DNA from: Candidatus Acidiferrum typicum
Lineage (GTDB): Bacteria > Acidobacteriota > Terriglobia > Acidiferrales > UBA7541
Assembly: GCA_025463055.1 (NCBI GenBank)
Contig: JAOAPV010000114.1
Span: 62,001-126,000, forward strand
Reading direction: 5' to 3'
Length of the DNA stretch: 64,000 bases
Within the stretch, counting starts at the first letter, position 1. Each line of letters starts with the position of its first letter. The notes beneath the pieces are model-generated. The model had not been told where the DNA came from and did not search any database. It worked only from the letters and a program-made list of their open reading frames with translations. The position numbers and the translations under genes are program-made. This document shows positions 18,516 through 27,810 of the stretch, one piece after another.

Positions 18516-20783
18516 TTAGACCTTTGGCTTGCGCTTGTTCTGGTTCGCGCCCAGGTGGCTGCGTAAACGGTTAACGACTTCATCTTCGTGGCCTTCTTCA
18601 ATTTCTTTTTGAACCTCCTCTAACGCGAAGTGCACCACATCGTGGTGGTGCAGCTCTTCGCGCGCGAGCGATTCGCTGAACCGCAGCCATAGGCGATGGA
18701 GCAGATTCACTTCGTTAGCTGTGAGGTTGGGCGCGTGCGGGCCCAGCACTTTGTAAATTTTGTCGCCGTTGGGCAGATGTATTTCCAGGTTGAATTGCGG
18801 CTTGGGATCAGGCAGTTTTTCCCATGCTTCCCCGATCTGGCGCGCCTGTTCCTCGGTGTTCTCCCTGGCGGACCGGCCGATCACAATCGTGCTGGACTGC
18901 AGCGCCGCAGCGGCGCGCAAAATACCATCCCACAAGTCGTTGGCCGCAACGACCGCGAGCCGAATCGATTTGCCGCGCTTCTCCGCCATAGAGAGCGCTT
19001 GCGAGAACAAATGCTGCTCGACGCTGCCGAAGAGCTGATCGGCGTCCAACTCGTTTTCGCCCGATCCAGAACGTCGTAGCAATCGCACATGAAGGAGCAC
19101 CACGTCCCTGCGCCCAGGCTTGATGCGGTCGAGAACGTTTCCAAGGTGATACAGATTGAAGTGATTGCTGACCGGTACAAGAATATTCCCGGGCCGCGCG
19201 CCGACTGCCTCGGGACTTAACTCGCCTTCCAGCTCAAGGTTGAACTGGTCCATTTCCACATGACCGCCGACACGATTCCTGGTGCGGCGCTCGGAAATGG
19301 TAAACACGATGTACAAAACCACAGAAAAAGCGCCACCGGCGATTGTTGCTATCGGCTTGGTGAACAGGTTCGTGATAGCGATCGCGAACAAGGTCAACGT
19401 GATCAGGCCCAGCCCAACGGGAATCTGCACGCCGCGAATATAGAAATTCAGGGGAACCTGGAACTCGCGTTGGCCCGGACGCGTGTAGCGCAACACTAAT
19501 ACCGCCAAGCCATTCATCGCGAAGCTCCAGATCACTCCGAACGCGTACAAGTTCGCGAGGAACGTCACATTGCCGCGGCTGATTAGGATGGTGAGAAGCT
19601 GCAAGCCGACAACGATATTGATAATCCGGTAGCTGGTACCAAAGCGCGGATGCGGTTGGCGGAACCATTCGCTGAGCACGCCATCTTCGGAGACGCGGTT
19701 CAGCACGCCGTTGGAGCCGACGATCGCGGTATTCACCGCACCGGCAAGAATCAGCGTGCCCACCACAACCACAAATCCGTGAAAAATCAGGCGGGCGATT
19801 AATGGCCCCTCGAGATTCATGGCCAAGCCGCCGATGAGGTTTTCCAGGTAATGCTGCCGGACGTCGTCCGGAATGATCATCACCGCGAAGAAGGAAACCA
19901 TCGAGGTGAATACCAGGCTGTACACGAAAATGACCAGGCCCGCCTTCTTCAGGTTTTGCAGCTTCGGGCTTTCGATTTCGCGGTACACCTGCGCCAGCGA
20001 TTCTTCGCCGCTCATCGCCAGCACCGAATGCCCTAGCGCGATAAAAATAGCCACAACGCCAATTTGGGGTAGGGCAGTATGCGCAAGCCACCCCAATGCG
20101 TTAGGGCTGAAGCGAAGATTTCGGGGATAGGGAAATGGCGGTAGCTGCGAATGTCGCAACAAGGCCGTGTAAATGCACCAGCCGATCAGGAGCACCACCA
20201 TCACGGTGACCAGCTTCATGATGTGCAGTGCTTTTTCGCTGGATTCCGGAATGCCCTTGGTGTTCTCCCACCAGAAATAGACGGTGATGACAATCGCGAA
20301 AATCGTAGCAATGCCCGCGACCGTCGACTCGGAAAAGGGACCACTTAAATGAGCATGCTGAGAAAGTTCGCTCAGCAAGCCCCCTAAGTACTGCCCAGCC
20401 GCCACGCCGCTGATTGGTCCGGTCAGGATGTAATCGAACATCAGCGCAGAGACGCTGAACTTTGCCAGGCCGCCCCCGAGAGACTGCTTGACGGCGCGGT
20501 ACACGCCGCCGCGCACGAACATGCTGCAGCTCTCGACGTACACCGCGCGCACAGCGTAAGAAAACAGCATGATCGCCAAAATGAACCAAGGCGCTGTTTT
20601 CCCGATATACCCTTCTGCTTCACCGCCGGCGTAGTAGGCCGAGGAGGCCAGGTCATTCAGCACGATGGCCGCGGCGCGCCAAAAAGAAATAAAAGTAAGT
20701 AGAGCGGTAGTGGCTACGATAACGCGGGGAACGCCGTTGCCCCGGCCGCGCGTGGCAGCGGGGTTGGTAGGAGTGCTGCTCAT
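18516..20783 (-). CDS. APC-superfamily amino acid permease with long cytoplasmic tail
   Basis: 755 residues. The first about 510 form a twelve-helix APC-type permease, starting at VPRVIVATTALLTFISFWRAAAIVLND and including GPISGVAAGQYLGGLLSEL. The last about 240 residues are soluble and include segments resembling a universal-stress-protein-like nucleotide-binding fold (NILVPVSNHFNLYHLGNVLDRI, DVVLLHVRLL, STIVIGRSARENTEEQ). Such tails are known in some APC/cation-chloride-type transporters and may bind adenine nucleotide. Substrate unknown. Convergent with mscL. Confidence 0.85.
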   Translation of the reverse strand: MSSTPTNPAATRGRGNGVPRVIVATTALLTFISFWRAAAIVLNDLASSAYYAGGEAEGYIGKTAPWFILAIMLFSYAVRAVYVESCSMFVRGGVYRAVKQSLGGGLAKFSVSALMFDYILTGPISGVAAGQYLGGLLSELSQHAHLSGPFSESTVAGIATIFAIVITVYFWWENTKGIPESSEKALHIMKLVTVMVVLLIGWCIYTALLRHSQLPPFPYPRNLRFSPNALGWLAHTALPQIGVVAIFIALGHSVLAMSGEESLAQVYREIESPKLQNLKKAGLVIFVYSLVFTSMVSFFAVMIIPDDVRQHYLENLIGGLAMNLEGPLIARLIFHGFVVVVGTLILAGAVNTAIVGSNGVLNRVSEDGVLSEWFRQPHPRFGTSYRIINIVVGLQLLTILISRGNVTFLANLYAFGVIWSFAMNGLAVLVLRYTRPGQREFQVPLNFYIRGVQIPVGLGLITLTLFAIAITNLFTKPIATIAGGAFSVVLYIVFTISERRTRNRVGGHVEMDQFNLELEGELSPEAVGARPGNILVPVSNHFNLYHLGNVLDRIKPGRRDVVLLHVRLLRRSGSGENELDADQLFGSVEQHLFSQALSMAEKRGKSIRLAVVAANDLWDGILRAAAALQSSTIVIGRSARENTEEQARQIGEAWEKLPDPKPQFNLEIHLPNGDKIYKVLGPHAPNLTANEVNLLHRLWLRFSESLAREELHHHDVVHFALEEVQKEIEEGHEDEVVNRLRSHLGANQNKRKPKV

Positions 20784-20884
20784 GTCTGGGTGAACTTGTA
20801 ACCTAGCAGATTAAAATGCTCGCATTTTTACGTCGCGAAGTCTAGCCGCCCATCGCTGGGTGAGCTTGCAATGTGCGGGCGCCT

Positions 20885-22918
20885 TTACTTAACTGCTTCG
20901 TTCCATTCCTCCTCGGCCCGATGTAGCAGGGCTGCGCGGTCCTCCTCCAAAATCCAACGCCGCTTCACTAGTTCATCCAGCGCGTGGCCGAAGCGGTTGA
21001 GATAGTCTTCGCGGCCAGCGTAGCGCTCCGCAACGGATTTCCGTGGATCACCGAGTTTTTTTCGATCGGCTGCAGTTTTCGGAAATGGAATGTACGACGC
21101 CTCGAAGGAAACGCGCTGGTCCGCCGCGCCAATCGAGCGATCGCGTAAATTCCAGCTAGCGTATGTAGCAAGAGGAACGGCTATTTCCGGCAAGCGCACT
21201 CCGTCGCGTTCATTTCCGTCGGCGTCCACTTGCGGCACTAACGCGGGAAATGACTGGCCGACTTTCGGCGGTTGAAGGGTCAATATTCCGTCGCGCCAGT
21301 TCGCGCCGAAGTCGACACGCCACGCTTCATTCGCCTCTCGCGGCTTGTTTACGGCAGGGATCGAAGGGAAAGCGTAGTCCGCCAAGGGCACCAGCGTTCC
21401 GTCCGCAATCTTCGGATAGCTGCTCTCAGGCGGAGACGTGTTGCTGCGAACCCATGCGTCCATGTTGGCGATCATCGCACGCCAGAAATATTTGATGGGG
21501 AGCGGCGACTGCGGCTGCTGGCCAAATAGATCTTCCTTGCCCTTTGTGGGTGGAAAAGGTCCGGAGAAATGCTGGAGCCCCGTGAAGTGATAAATTCGCA
21601 CCTCAGGTAAAATTACCGCGTCCCGTTTCCCGTCCGCAGTGACATGAATCAATGCCGCTACGCGTCCCCAATATTCGTACGACGTGTTCGAGAAAAAAAT
21701 CTTCGGCGCCACTTTTTCAGTCGCGGCACGCTCGAGCAGCGCTCCTTTTTCTTTTGTCACAGGATCGGTTTCGGTCTGGTCCGTAAAAGGGAAAACGTCC
21801 GTTGGAAAAAAGACGGACGAAGTGGGCTGCGCGTCCCGCGAAGGCTGCGCGAAGCGATAGTTGAAGCTGCCACGGCCTGCGCCCGCCACGTGCGCGAGAA
21901 CTCCATCCAGCGCGATTCGTCCTTCTTCATCGGCATTGAAACCTTGGTAGAGAAAGTCTCGAAGAAAGCGGCCGTTCTGCGAAATGCCTTCGCCATAGAC
22001 GCGCGCGGCCGGAGCGATGGCGTCGTTGCCGTGCTTCGCGTACGAGGCGAAGTCGCGCACAGCTGCGAAACCCAATCCGGCAATCACCGGATCAGCAACG
22101 ACGTAAACGTACTCGTAAATTTTCCCCGGCTGGAAACCACCGTTGAGATGAATGTGCCGATCGCTGGGGGTCAGCTTGCCATCTACGGCGTGCGCGAATT
22201 GCCACTCGGAGCGACGAATCACCGACCGCGGGGCATTGCGTGATGCTCGAACCGTGAGCACATTGCGCGGATCGTCTGGTGCGGCAACCGGATACTCTAT
22301 CCCGCCGATGTCACCAGTGATGAGATGCCCGAGCGGAATTTCGTCCATCACTTTCGAGGGCATCAAATCGCCGCGCAGCAGGCCCGTAATAGTGTTCCCG
22401 TTTTCTTTCGCGATGGGCGCGTAAAAACGCAGAGCGTTCTCCCCAGCGGCATCCCACTGCCACCCGACACTGACAATCGTATAGCCGTTGCGCAGCAGCC
22501 ACGCGTCTCCCGCGTCTTTGGACAGGTCCCAGCTACCGCCATCAACGACACCGATAATGCGCGCGCGCCCGCGGTTCGGAACCTCCAGCAGCATCGAGCC
22601 GTTTCCCTTACTCGAATCCTTCGGCCGCACAACAACAAAGTCCGAAGAAAACTCCACTTCGCTATCCTTGAGATTCACGGCTCTGTCGAGATCGACGATG
22701 CGCCGATTATGAGCATTGGCAACCGGAACTGAAAAATAGACACGACCAAGAATGCGTTCGTAGGCGCCAGCGTGACCGAAGCTTTGACCATTGAGCACGT
22801 CACTGCGCGAGGTGACCTCGACGCGAACGACTTTGCCCTTGAGCGAACTAGTGCTACAGATTATGCAAAACAGGACCGAAATTACTCGGAGCGAGAATAT
22901 TCTTCGGCGCAAAATCAT
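20885..22918 (-). CDS. Secreted alpha/beta hydrolase-domain protein (Abhydrolase_10 type)
   Basis: 677 residues with an N-terminal signal-like segment (MILRRRIFSLRVISVLFCIICS). The body begins VVRVEVTSRSDVLNGQSFGHAGAYERILGRVYFSV, the opening typical of a large bacterial family annotated as alpha/beta hydrolase domain (PF20091-like). It includes VEVPNRGR-type and YGEGISQNGRFLRDFLYQGFNADEEGR segments; the latter holds a GxSxxG-like nucleophile site. Substrates of the family are unknown; an exported esterase is the likely general role. It stands alone, 101 bases from the permease gene. Confidence 0.8.
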   Translation of the reverse strand: MILRRRIFSLRVISVLFCIICSTSSLKGKVVRVEVTSRSDVLNGQSFGHAGAYERILGRVYFSVPVANAHNRRIVDLDRAVNLKDSEVEFSSDFVVVRPKDSSKGNGSMLLEVPNRGRARIIGVVDGGSWDLSKDAGDAWLLRNGYTIVSVGWQWDAAGENALRFYAPIAKENGNTITGLLRGDLMPSKVMDEIPLGHLITGDIGGIEYPVAAPDDPRNVLTVRASRNAPRSVIRRSEWQFAHAVDGKLTPSDRHIHLNGGFQPGKIYEYVYVVADPVIAGLGFAAVRDFASYAKHGNDAIAPAARVYGEGISQNGRFLRDFLYQGFNADEEGRIALDGVLAHVAGAGRGSFNYRFAQPSRDAQPTSSVFFPTDVFPFTDQTETDPVTKEKGALLERAATEKVAPKIFFSNTSYEYWGRVAALIHVTADGKRDAVILPEVRIYHFTGLQHFSGPFPPTKGKEDLFGQQPQSPLPIKYFWRAMIANMDAWVRSNTSPPESSYPKIADGTLVPLADYAFPSIPAVNKPREANEAWRVDFGANWRDGILTLQPPKVGQSFPALVPQVDADGNERDGVRLPEIAVPLATYASWNLRDRSIGAADQRVSFEASYIPFPKTAADRKKLGDPRKSVAERYAGREDYLNRFGHALDELVKRRWILEEDRAALLHRAEEEWNEAVK

Positions 22919-23090
22919 GCGCGAAAGAATAGCACACGCATCTTAGTGAGTAGACCTCTATACTTCCGCAGAACAACCAACTTTCGACGACAACTTTCCA
23001 TAGCCAACTTTCGGCCTTCTTGATTTAATCCCAGTCAGAATCATTCTGGCCGCAGGTGCATTTATTTGACGGTCCAGGCGGGAGGGACAC

Positions 23091-23653
23091 ATGATCGATT
23101 CGGCGCGAGCAATTGATCGACGAAAATTCCTTGGCAAGTCCGCGGCGTTAACGGTCGGAGGTACTGGACCATCTCGAAACTCACCGCGACGCATAACGTG
23201 GAGATGAGTGCGGTCTGCGATTTGTGGCGCCTGAATCGCGACAAAGCCGTAGCGACGAACGCGAAGTACTACGGCCGGCCGCCGCGCGCCTTTCAGTATC
23301 TCGAGGATGTCCTCGCTGGAGAATATCGGCGGCGAAGGAGCCCGCACTACCAATTGGTTGAGGAAAAAGGAACGCACGAGGACAATCCAGACATTGATAA
23401 ACAGCGGAAGTCGAAATACGTTTTGCTGCCCGGTGAAACGCAGCTTCCGCCCATGGGAATTGACGACCGCACGGTGGAGCACATGGCTAACTGGTTCGAG
23501 TGCATGCGCTCGCGGCAGCAGCCCCACTGCACGGTGCAGGATGGACTTGCGCATTCGGTGGCAAACATGATGGCCGCGGAGTCTTACTGGTCCGGTAAAA
23601 AGCAGTTTTGGGATCCAGCCACTGAGACGTTTTCCGACCGGCGCCCAGCTTAG
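23091..23653 (+). pseudogene. Gfo/Idh/MocA-like oxidoreductase remnant with Tat-like signal
   Basis: An ATG at 23091 follows GGCGGGAGGGAC and starts a short frame with the Tat-like signal DRRKFLGKSAALTVGG that stops at TGA 23205. A second frame open to 23653 continues with TISKLTATHNVEMSAVCDLW and then a C-terminal block (GIDDRTVEHMANWFECMRSRQQP, AHSVANMMAAESYWSGKKQFWDP) typical of secreted Gfo/Idh/MocA oxidoreductases. The Rossmann motif and most of the central domain are missing, so at least one deletion and one frameshift have occurred. The intact family is about 400-450 residues. Confidence 0.7.
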
Positions 23654-23681
23654 CGCGGACACTCGGAGCGTTGATCTGCAC

Positions 23682-24065
23682 TCAGCTTGATGCCGCGCGG
23701 AAGGCTTTGGCGCAGTCGGCGCAAGGGCAGATGCTGCGGAGGTGATCGTAGCTGAAGATTCCGGTGGCGTGCCCGTCGGTAAAGGTGATCTGGATGGCAT
23801 AGTTGCCGACTGTTGTGGCGGCTTGTGCGCGAGCTTTGGGCTTGAACATCGGCAGCGCCGCCGCGGACGCAGGACCCGCACCGGCGAAGGCGCTTTTCCT
23901 TATACGCTCGTCATTACAAGTTGCGCACGGGCATTCTTCGCGAAGATACACGAAATCATAATGGCTCGCGTGACCGTCGGACCACGTAATGTCCACGCCG
24001 GCACCGCTGGTTACATGCACCTTTACCGTGGCCGGCTTTTTGCGGGAATCAATTGGGATTGGCAT
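23682..24065 (-). CDS. DUF971 domain protein
   Basis: 127 residues. DUF971 (gamma-butyrobetaine hydroxylase N-terminal-like) signature WSDGHASHYDFVYLREECPCATC is at about residues 28-50 and its C-terminal repeat-like segment FTDGHATGIFSYDHLRSICPCADC near 94-117. Two CPCAxC clusters suggest zinc or Fe-S binding. Related small proteins occur near Fe-S and iron-handling genes. It starts 16 bases after the ABC-DtxR stop and is the likely last gene of the iron operon. Confidence 0.8.
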   Translation of the reverse strand: MPIPIDSRKKPATVKVHVTSGAGVDITWSDGHASHYDFVYLREECPCATCNDERIRKSAFAGAGPASAAALPMFKPKARAQAATTVGNYAIQITFTDGHATGIFSYDHLRSICPCADCAKAFRAASS

Positions 24066-24081
24066 CGAGTTCTAACGCCCG

Positions 24082-25260
24082 TCAAATCTTGATCTTGCCG
24101 TTGCAGCAATCGCCGGGCGGAATGGGATTGCCGTGCGGGCACGTTTTTGGATGGCCGAGGAAGGTGCAGATGCGCTGGTCGAGCTCCGGGCTGATGATGT
24201 GCTCAAATTTGCAAGCCTGGTTGTGCACTTCGGATTCGTCGATCGCAAATGTGTCTTTAAAGAGCCGCTCGGCGAGCCGATGACGTCGCACCACGTTGCG
24301 GGCCCGTTGGCTGCCACCTGGCGTCAATTGCACTTCGCCATTGCGCAATTCCACTAACTGCAATTCCGACATGCGGCCGAGCGCGCGAGAGGCGGGCTCA
24401 TCTGGCAGCACCGGAAGATTCCCGGCTGGTCCGGTGGCGCGAAGAACCTCTACAAGCGCCGGCTTGCCTTCCTCGCCGCAAATCCAAATTTGCTCGAGCA
24501 AATGATCGAAGCGAATTTCGTCGTCGGTCGAGACATTGCTGCAGCAGTCGGCTGTGTTGACGAGCGGGCAAGCGAGCGGGTGCCCCGGACCGTGCTGCAA
24601 GGTATCGAAATGCAGGCGCCCGTGCGCGAGCTCGATGCGGCGGTCGGCTTGGCGCGCGATATCAGGGTCGTGCGTCACCATCAAGATTGTGTGCCCGGCG
24701 TTGTGCAGCTCGCGAAAAATCTGCAGCACGATCGCTTCGTTGACTTCGTCGAGGTTGCCTGTGGGCTCATCCGCCAGAATCAGCTGCGGCTCATTGATGA
24801 GCGCGCGAGCGATGGCTACGCGCTGCTGCTCGCCGCCGGAGAGCTGCGCGGGCAAATGCGTGCGGCGGTCGCCTAGGCCGACGCGTTGCAACGCATCGCT
24901 GGCCTGCTGCTCGTTCGTGACACTGTGAAAGTATTGCGCGAGCATCACGTTCTCGAGCGCCGTCAGATACGGCACGAGATGAAACTGCTGGAATACGAAA
25001 CCAACCTTTTCGGCGCGATAGCGAACCAACTCGCTTTCGCTGAGCTTCGCAAGATCGACCCCATCAACGATCACGCGCCCGGAAGTCAGCGTATCCAAGC
25101 CGCCAAGAATATTGATGAGCGTGGTCTTCCCCGAACCGGACGGTCCCATCAGTGCTACCCATTCGCCAGGAGCGATGCTAAAACTCAGGCCATCCACCGC
25201 GCAGAGCGAGCCGTATTTCTTTGCAAGCGATTCGATGGCAACCTGGGCGGAGGCACTCAC
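24082..25260 (-). CDS. ABC transporter ATPase fused to a DtxR-family metal-sensing domain
   Basis: 392 residues in one uninterrupted frame. Residues 1-225 are a MacB/LolD-type ATPase: Walker A G39-T47, signature LSGGEQQ 140-146, Walker B LILADEP 160-166, H-loop H197. Residues about 245-392 resemble DtxR/IdeR: a degenerate winged helix, then H327, E331, H346, C350, E353, H354. Their spacing is identical to DtxR ligands H79, E83, H98, C102, E105, H106, and the GNPIP motif follows. The SH3-like third domain is absent and the protein ends in a Cys-rich tail. It overlaps the upstream permease by four bases. Inferred role: ATPase of an iron exporter or importer with its own ferrous-iron sensor. The permeases are FtsX-type, so direct iron translocation is not assured. 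Confidence 0.88.
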   Translation of the reverse strand: MSASAQVAIESLAKKYGSLCAVDGLSFSIAPGEWVALMGPSGSGKTTLINILGGLDTLTSGRVIVDGVDLAKLSESELVRYRAEKVGFVFQQFHLVPYLTALENVMLAQYFHSVTNEQQASDALQRVGLGDRRTHLPAQLSGGEQQRVAIARALINEPQLILADEPTGNLDEVNEAIVLQIFRELHNAGHTILMVTHDPDIARQADRRIELAHGRLHFDTLQHGPGHPLACPLVNTADCCSNVSTDDEIRFDHLLEQIWICGEEGKPALVEVLRATGPAGNLPVLPDEPASRALGRMSELQLVELRNGEVQLTPGGSQRARNVVRRHRLAERLFKDTFAIDESEVHNQACKFEHIISPELDQRICTFLGHPKTCPHGNPIPPGDCCNGKIKI

Positions 25261-26405
25261 GCTTCACCCCGAAAAACCGATGCCGGGCGAATATTGGCAA
25301 GCCGGCGCAGGGGATACGCGCCCGCGATTGCAACGATGATAGTCAGTGCCACAGTTACAGGATACACAATCAACCGTGGGCGCGCCGCAATGCCGAATAC
25401 CGCTTTGCCCAGCCACATCGAAAGCAAAATGCCAATCGCCGCGCCGAGAACGCCGCCAGTCAAACCCAGGAGCGCGGCCTCCGCTAGAAATAGCCGTAGC
25501 ACGCGCCGCGTCGCTCCGCCGATAGCCTTCATCAAGCCAACGTCGTTGCGGCGCTCCATCGCGACGTTCGTCATTGCCGCCATCACGCAAAGTGCGGTGA
25601 GCACGAGCACGAGCACGACTGTAGCGGAAAGAATGCCGCTGATTCGATCGTATATTTTCGCCTCGCCCTCGGTGAATTGGCGAATCGGCCGAACCTCCGC
25701 CTGCGGAAATCGCTGCGCGGCGCTGGCAACATATTTGTCAATCACGGCCGGCGTGCCTTCCACGCGAAGTTGAATCAAGCTGATTCTGCCGGGCAGTCCA
25801 GCCAAGTGTTGCGACATTCCCAAATCTACAGAGACTTGATTATCCTCAGTGCCGCCGCTCGAGGTGATCGCCAAGATCTGACATGTTGCTTGCGCTCCAG
25901 CATCGCGCAGCACTAATTTTTCACCCGCGCGCAAGCGCAACTGCTCCGCGACTTTGCTGCCTGCACTGCATTGCTGGTCATTCTGTGGCGCTGAAGCGCC
26001 GGTAACCCTATCAATAGCGTGCATTACCCGCCTGCCGGCGACCACAACCGGAACAAACTTTGCAGAACGATCCACAGAAACTTCCGCGATGACGTAGAGA
26101 AGAGCCACACCCGAGACCGGGCGCTCACCGGGCACAGTCGCAACTTGCCCCAGTTCCTGCGCAAGGGTCTCGCTGAGAGTGGCGCCATTTGGCGAGGAGA
26201 TCTGTTCGCGAGGACTGACGATCACGTTGGGACCAAATGCACGAAACTCCGTCGTTAGGCGGCGCTTGGCGTCGATTTGAAGATTCAGCAGGGCGGCAGT
26301 GACCGTGGCGCCGGCTCCTAGCGCCAGCAAAATGACCAGCAACCGCGCGCGATTGGATGCAAAAATTCTCCGGATAATCCGCCAGAACATTTTGCGGTCC
26401 GGCAT
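25257..26405 (-). CDS. FtsX-type ABC permease, P19/FTR1 iron-system-associated (second)
   Basis: 382 residues with the MacB/FtsX layout: one N-terminal helix (RARLLVILLALGAGATVTAALLNLQI), a periplasmic domain of about 220 residues and three C-terminal helices starting near 255. The C-terminus carries the ERRNDVGLMKAIGG segment common to FtsX-family permeases. Its ATG overlaps the upstream permease stop by one base (TAATG). Position and type match the second permease (Cj1662 position) of the Campylobacter P19 operon. Such permeases usually work as mechanotransmitters, moving energy to periplasmic partners rather than passing a substrate. Confidence 0.85.
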   Translation of the reverse strand: MPDRKMFWRIIRRIFASNRARLLVILLALGAGATVTAALLNLQIDAKRRLTTEFRAFGPNVIVSPREQISSPNGATLSETLAQELGQVATVPGERPVSGVALLYVIAEVSVDRSAKFVPVVVAGRRVMHAIDRVTGASAPQNDQQCSAGSKVAEQLRLRAGEKLVLRDAGAQATCQILAITSSGGTEDNQVSVDLGMSQHLAGLPGRISLIQLRVEGTPAVIDKYVASAAQRFPQAEVRPIRQFTEGEAKIYDRISGILSATVVLVLVLTALCVMAAMTNVAMERRNDVGLMKAIGGATRRVLRLFLAEAALLGLTGGVLGAAIGILLSMWLGKAVFGIAARPRLIVYPVTVALTIIVAIAGAYPLRRLANIRPASVFRGEA

Positions 26406-27706
26406 TATTCGCCCCGCAGAATCGGCGCGGGCTCATAGCGCGAGGCGCGTCGCAGAGGAATCGCGCTGCCGAGAAGTGTGACCACCGCGGCAAGTCCGAT
26501 AATGACGCTGAGCACAAGAAATGAAAATTCCGGCGCAGCACCAAAGATTTTCTGCCCTACGAGGCGAGCGAGCAGGATGCCTAGCGAATAACCGAGGCCG
26601 CCTCCAAGAAGCGCCAACAAGAGCTGCTCTGCCGCCAGCAAAAATCCAACAGTGCCAGAGCCGGCACCCAGCGCTTTCATCAACCCAATTTCCGTGCGCC
26701 GTTCAATGACGGAAGCGGCGGACGACGCACCCACCGCCAACGCAGCCGCAAGCAGCGAAGCTAATGTCACGAGCCACAGCAAAGTGCGCACCCGTGTGAG
26801 AATGGCGCCCTCGCCATCCGCCACACGGCGAATCACGCGCACGTCCGCGCCCGGCAAAACCTGCCTGATTTGCAGCGCAATGGAAGAAATGTAAGGCGTG
26901 CAGTACCAGCGGTCGTAATCCGCCTGAGCGAGCGTGGTTGGATCACGCCGCCCAAACTCATCCTCCGGCTTGGTCAGCGCGCTCACGTACAGCCGCCGAT
27001 ATTCTCCGGTTTTTCCGGCCATCTTCTGCGCCATTGTAAGCGGCGCCACAATCGAATCGTCCTCGGCACCACCACCGGACAAAATCCCCGTTACGACCAG
27101 CGACAAATTTGCCCCCGAAGCGTTTACGTTCAGAGCGCTCCCGATCTTTGCGCCCGTGCGCGCCGCAAACGATTTGCCAACAACGCACTCCTCCGCGCCA
27201 TCTTTAAACCACCGCCCATCCACCTGCCACCACGGATTCGTCTTCTCGATCCCCGTGACGTACGTTTTGCCGTCTGGAATCGAAACTGAGTGATTAGCCC
27301 AAGTGCCCATCAAAGTTGTGCGCTCTGCGATCGCAGGCGTTGAACTTGTTTGGGAGGGCTTTGTCCAAGCCTCGACGGGAACTTCGAGCGCAGGGGCAAA
27401 ACCCACAATATTGTTTCGCCAGAAAATCGTCTTCAGTTTGCCAAGATCGGATTCCGGCAGGTACGCGCCTGCGTTCACGGGCCGATAGTCGACGCCGCCA
27501 ATTTCCAACGGCAGTGAATCCGCTTGCGCCGTAACGACCAGATTCGCACCCAAGCTGCGAAACTCCCGCGCCAAGCGATCACCAACGTCCAGCGAAACGC
27601 TAATTGCCGCGGTAGCAACGGCCATTCCTAATGCAAGAGCAGCCCCGGTGAGGAGCTTGTGGCGCGGTCGGCGGCTGAAGGAATCGGCAACGAGTCTTAG
27701 AAACAT
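26405..27706 (-). CDS. FtsX-type ABC permease, P19/FTR1 iron-system-associated (first)
   Basis: 433 residues. An N-terminal helix (HKLLTGAALALGMAVATAAISVS) is followed by a large periplasmic region containing SGGGAEDDSIVAPL and then three helices, with VIERRTEIGLMKALGAG near 340. It is a paralogue of the next permease, and both share the LMKA-G helix motif. It starts 104 bases after the FTR1 stop. Together the two would form a heterodimer with the ABC-DtxR ATPase. Periplasmic domains could engage the DUF2318 domain or a P19-like protein encoded elsewhere. Confidence 0.85.
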   Translation of the reverse strand: MFLRLVADSFSRRPRHKLLTGAALALGMAVATAAISVSLDVGDRLAREFRSLGANLVVTAQADSLPLEIGGVDYRPVNAGAYLPESDLGKLKTIFWRNNIVGFAPALEVPVEAWTKPSQTSSTPAIAERTTLMGTWANHSVSIPDGKTYVTGIEKTNPWWQVDGRWFKDGAEECVVGKSFAARTGAKIGSALNVNASGANLSLVVTGILSGGGAEDDSIVAPLTMAQKMAGKTGEYRRLYVSALTKPEDEFGRRDPTTLAQADYDRWYCTPYISSIALQIRQVLPGADVRVIRRVADGEGAILTRVRTLLWLVTLASLLAAALAVGASSAASVIERRTEIGLMKALGAGSGTVGFLLAAEQLLLALLGGGLGYSLGILLARLVGQKIFGAAPEFSFLVLSVIIGLAAVVTLLGSAIPLRRASRYEPAPILRGE

Positions 27707-27810
27707 GGATTGTCAGTATCGGAAGAAACAGCGGCGAAACTAATCATGAGTGCGTGTTGTGTGCAGCGCTCCAGCGGCCCGCACAGGCACAGACAAGAGT
27801 GTCTGTGCTA

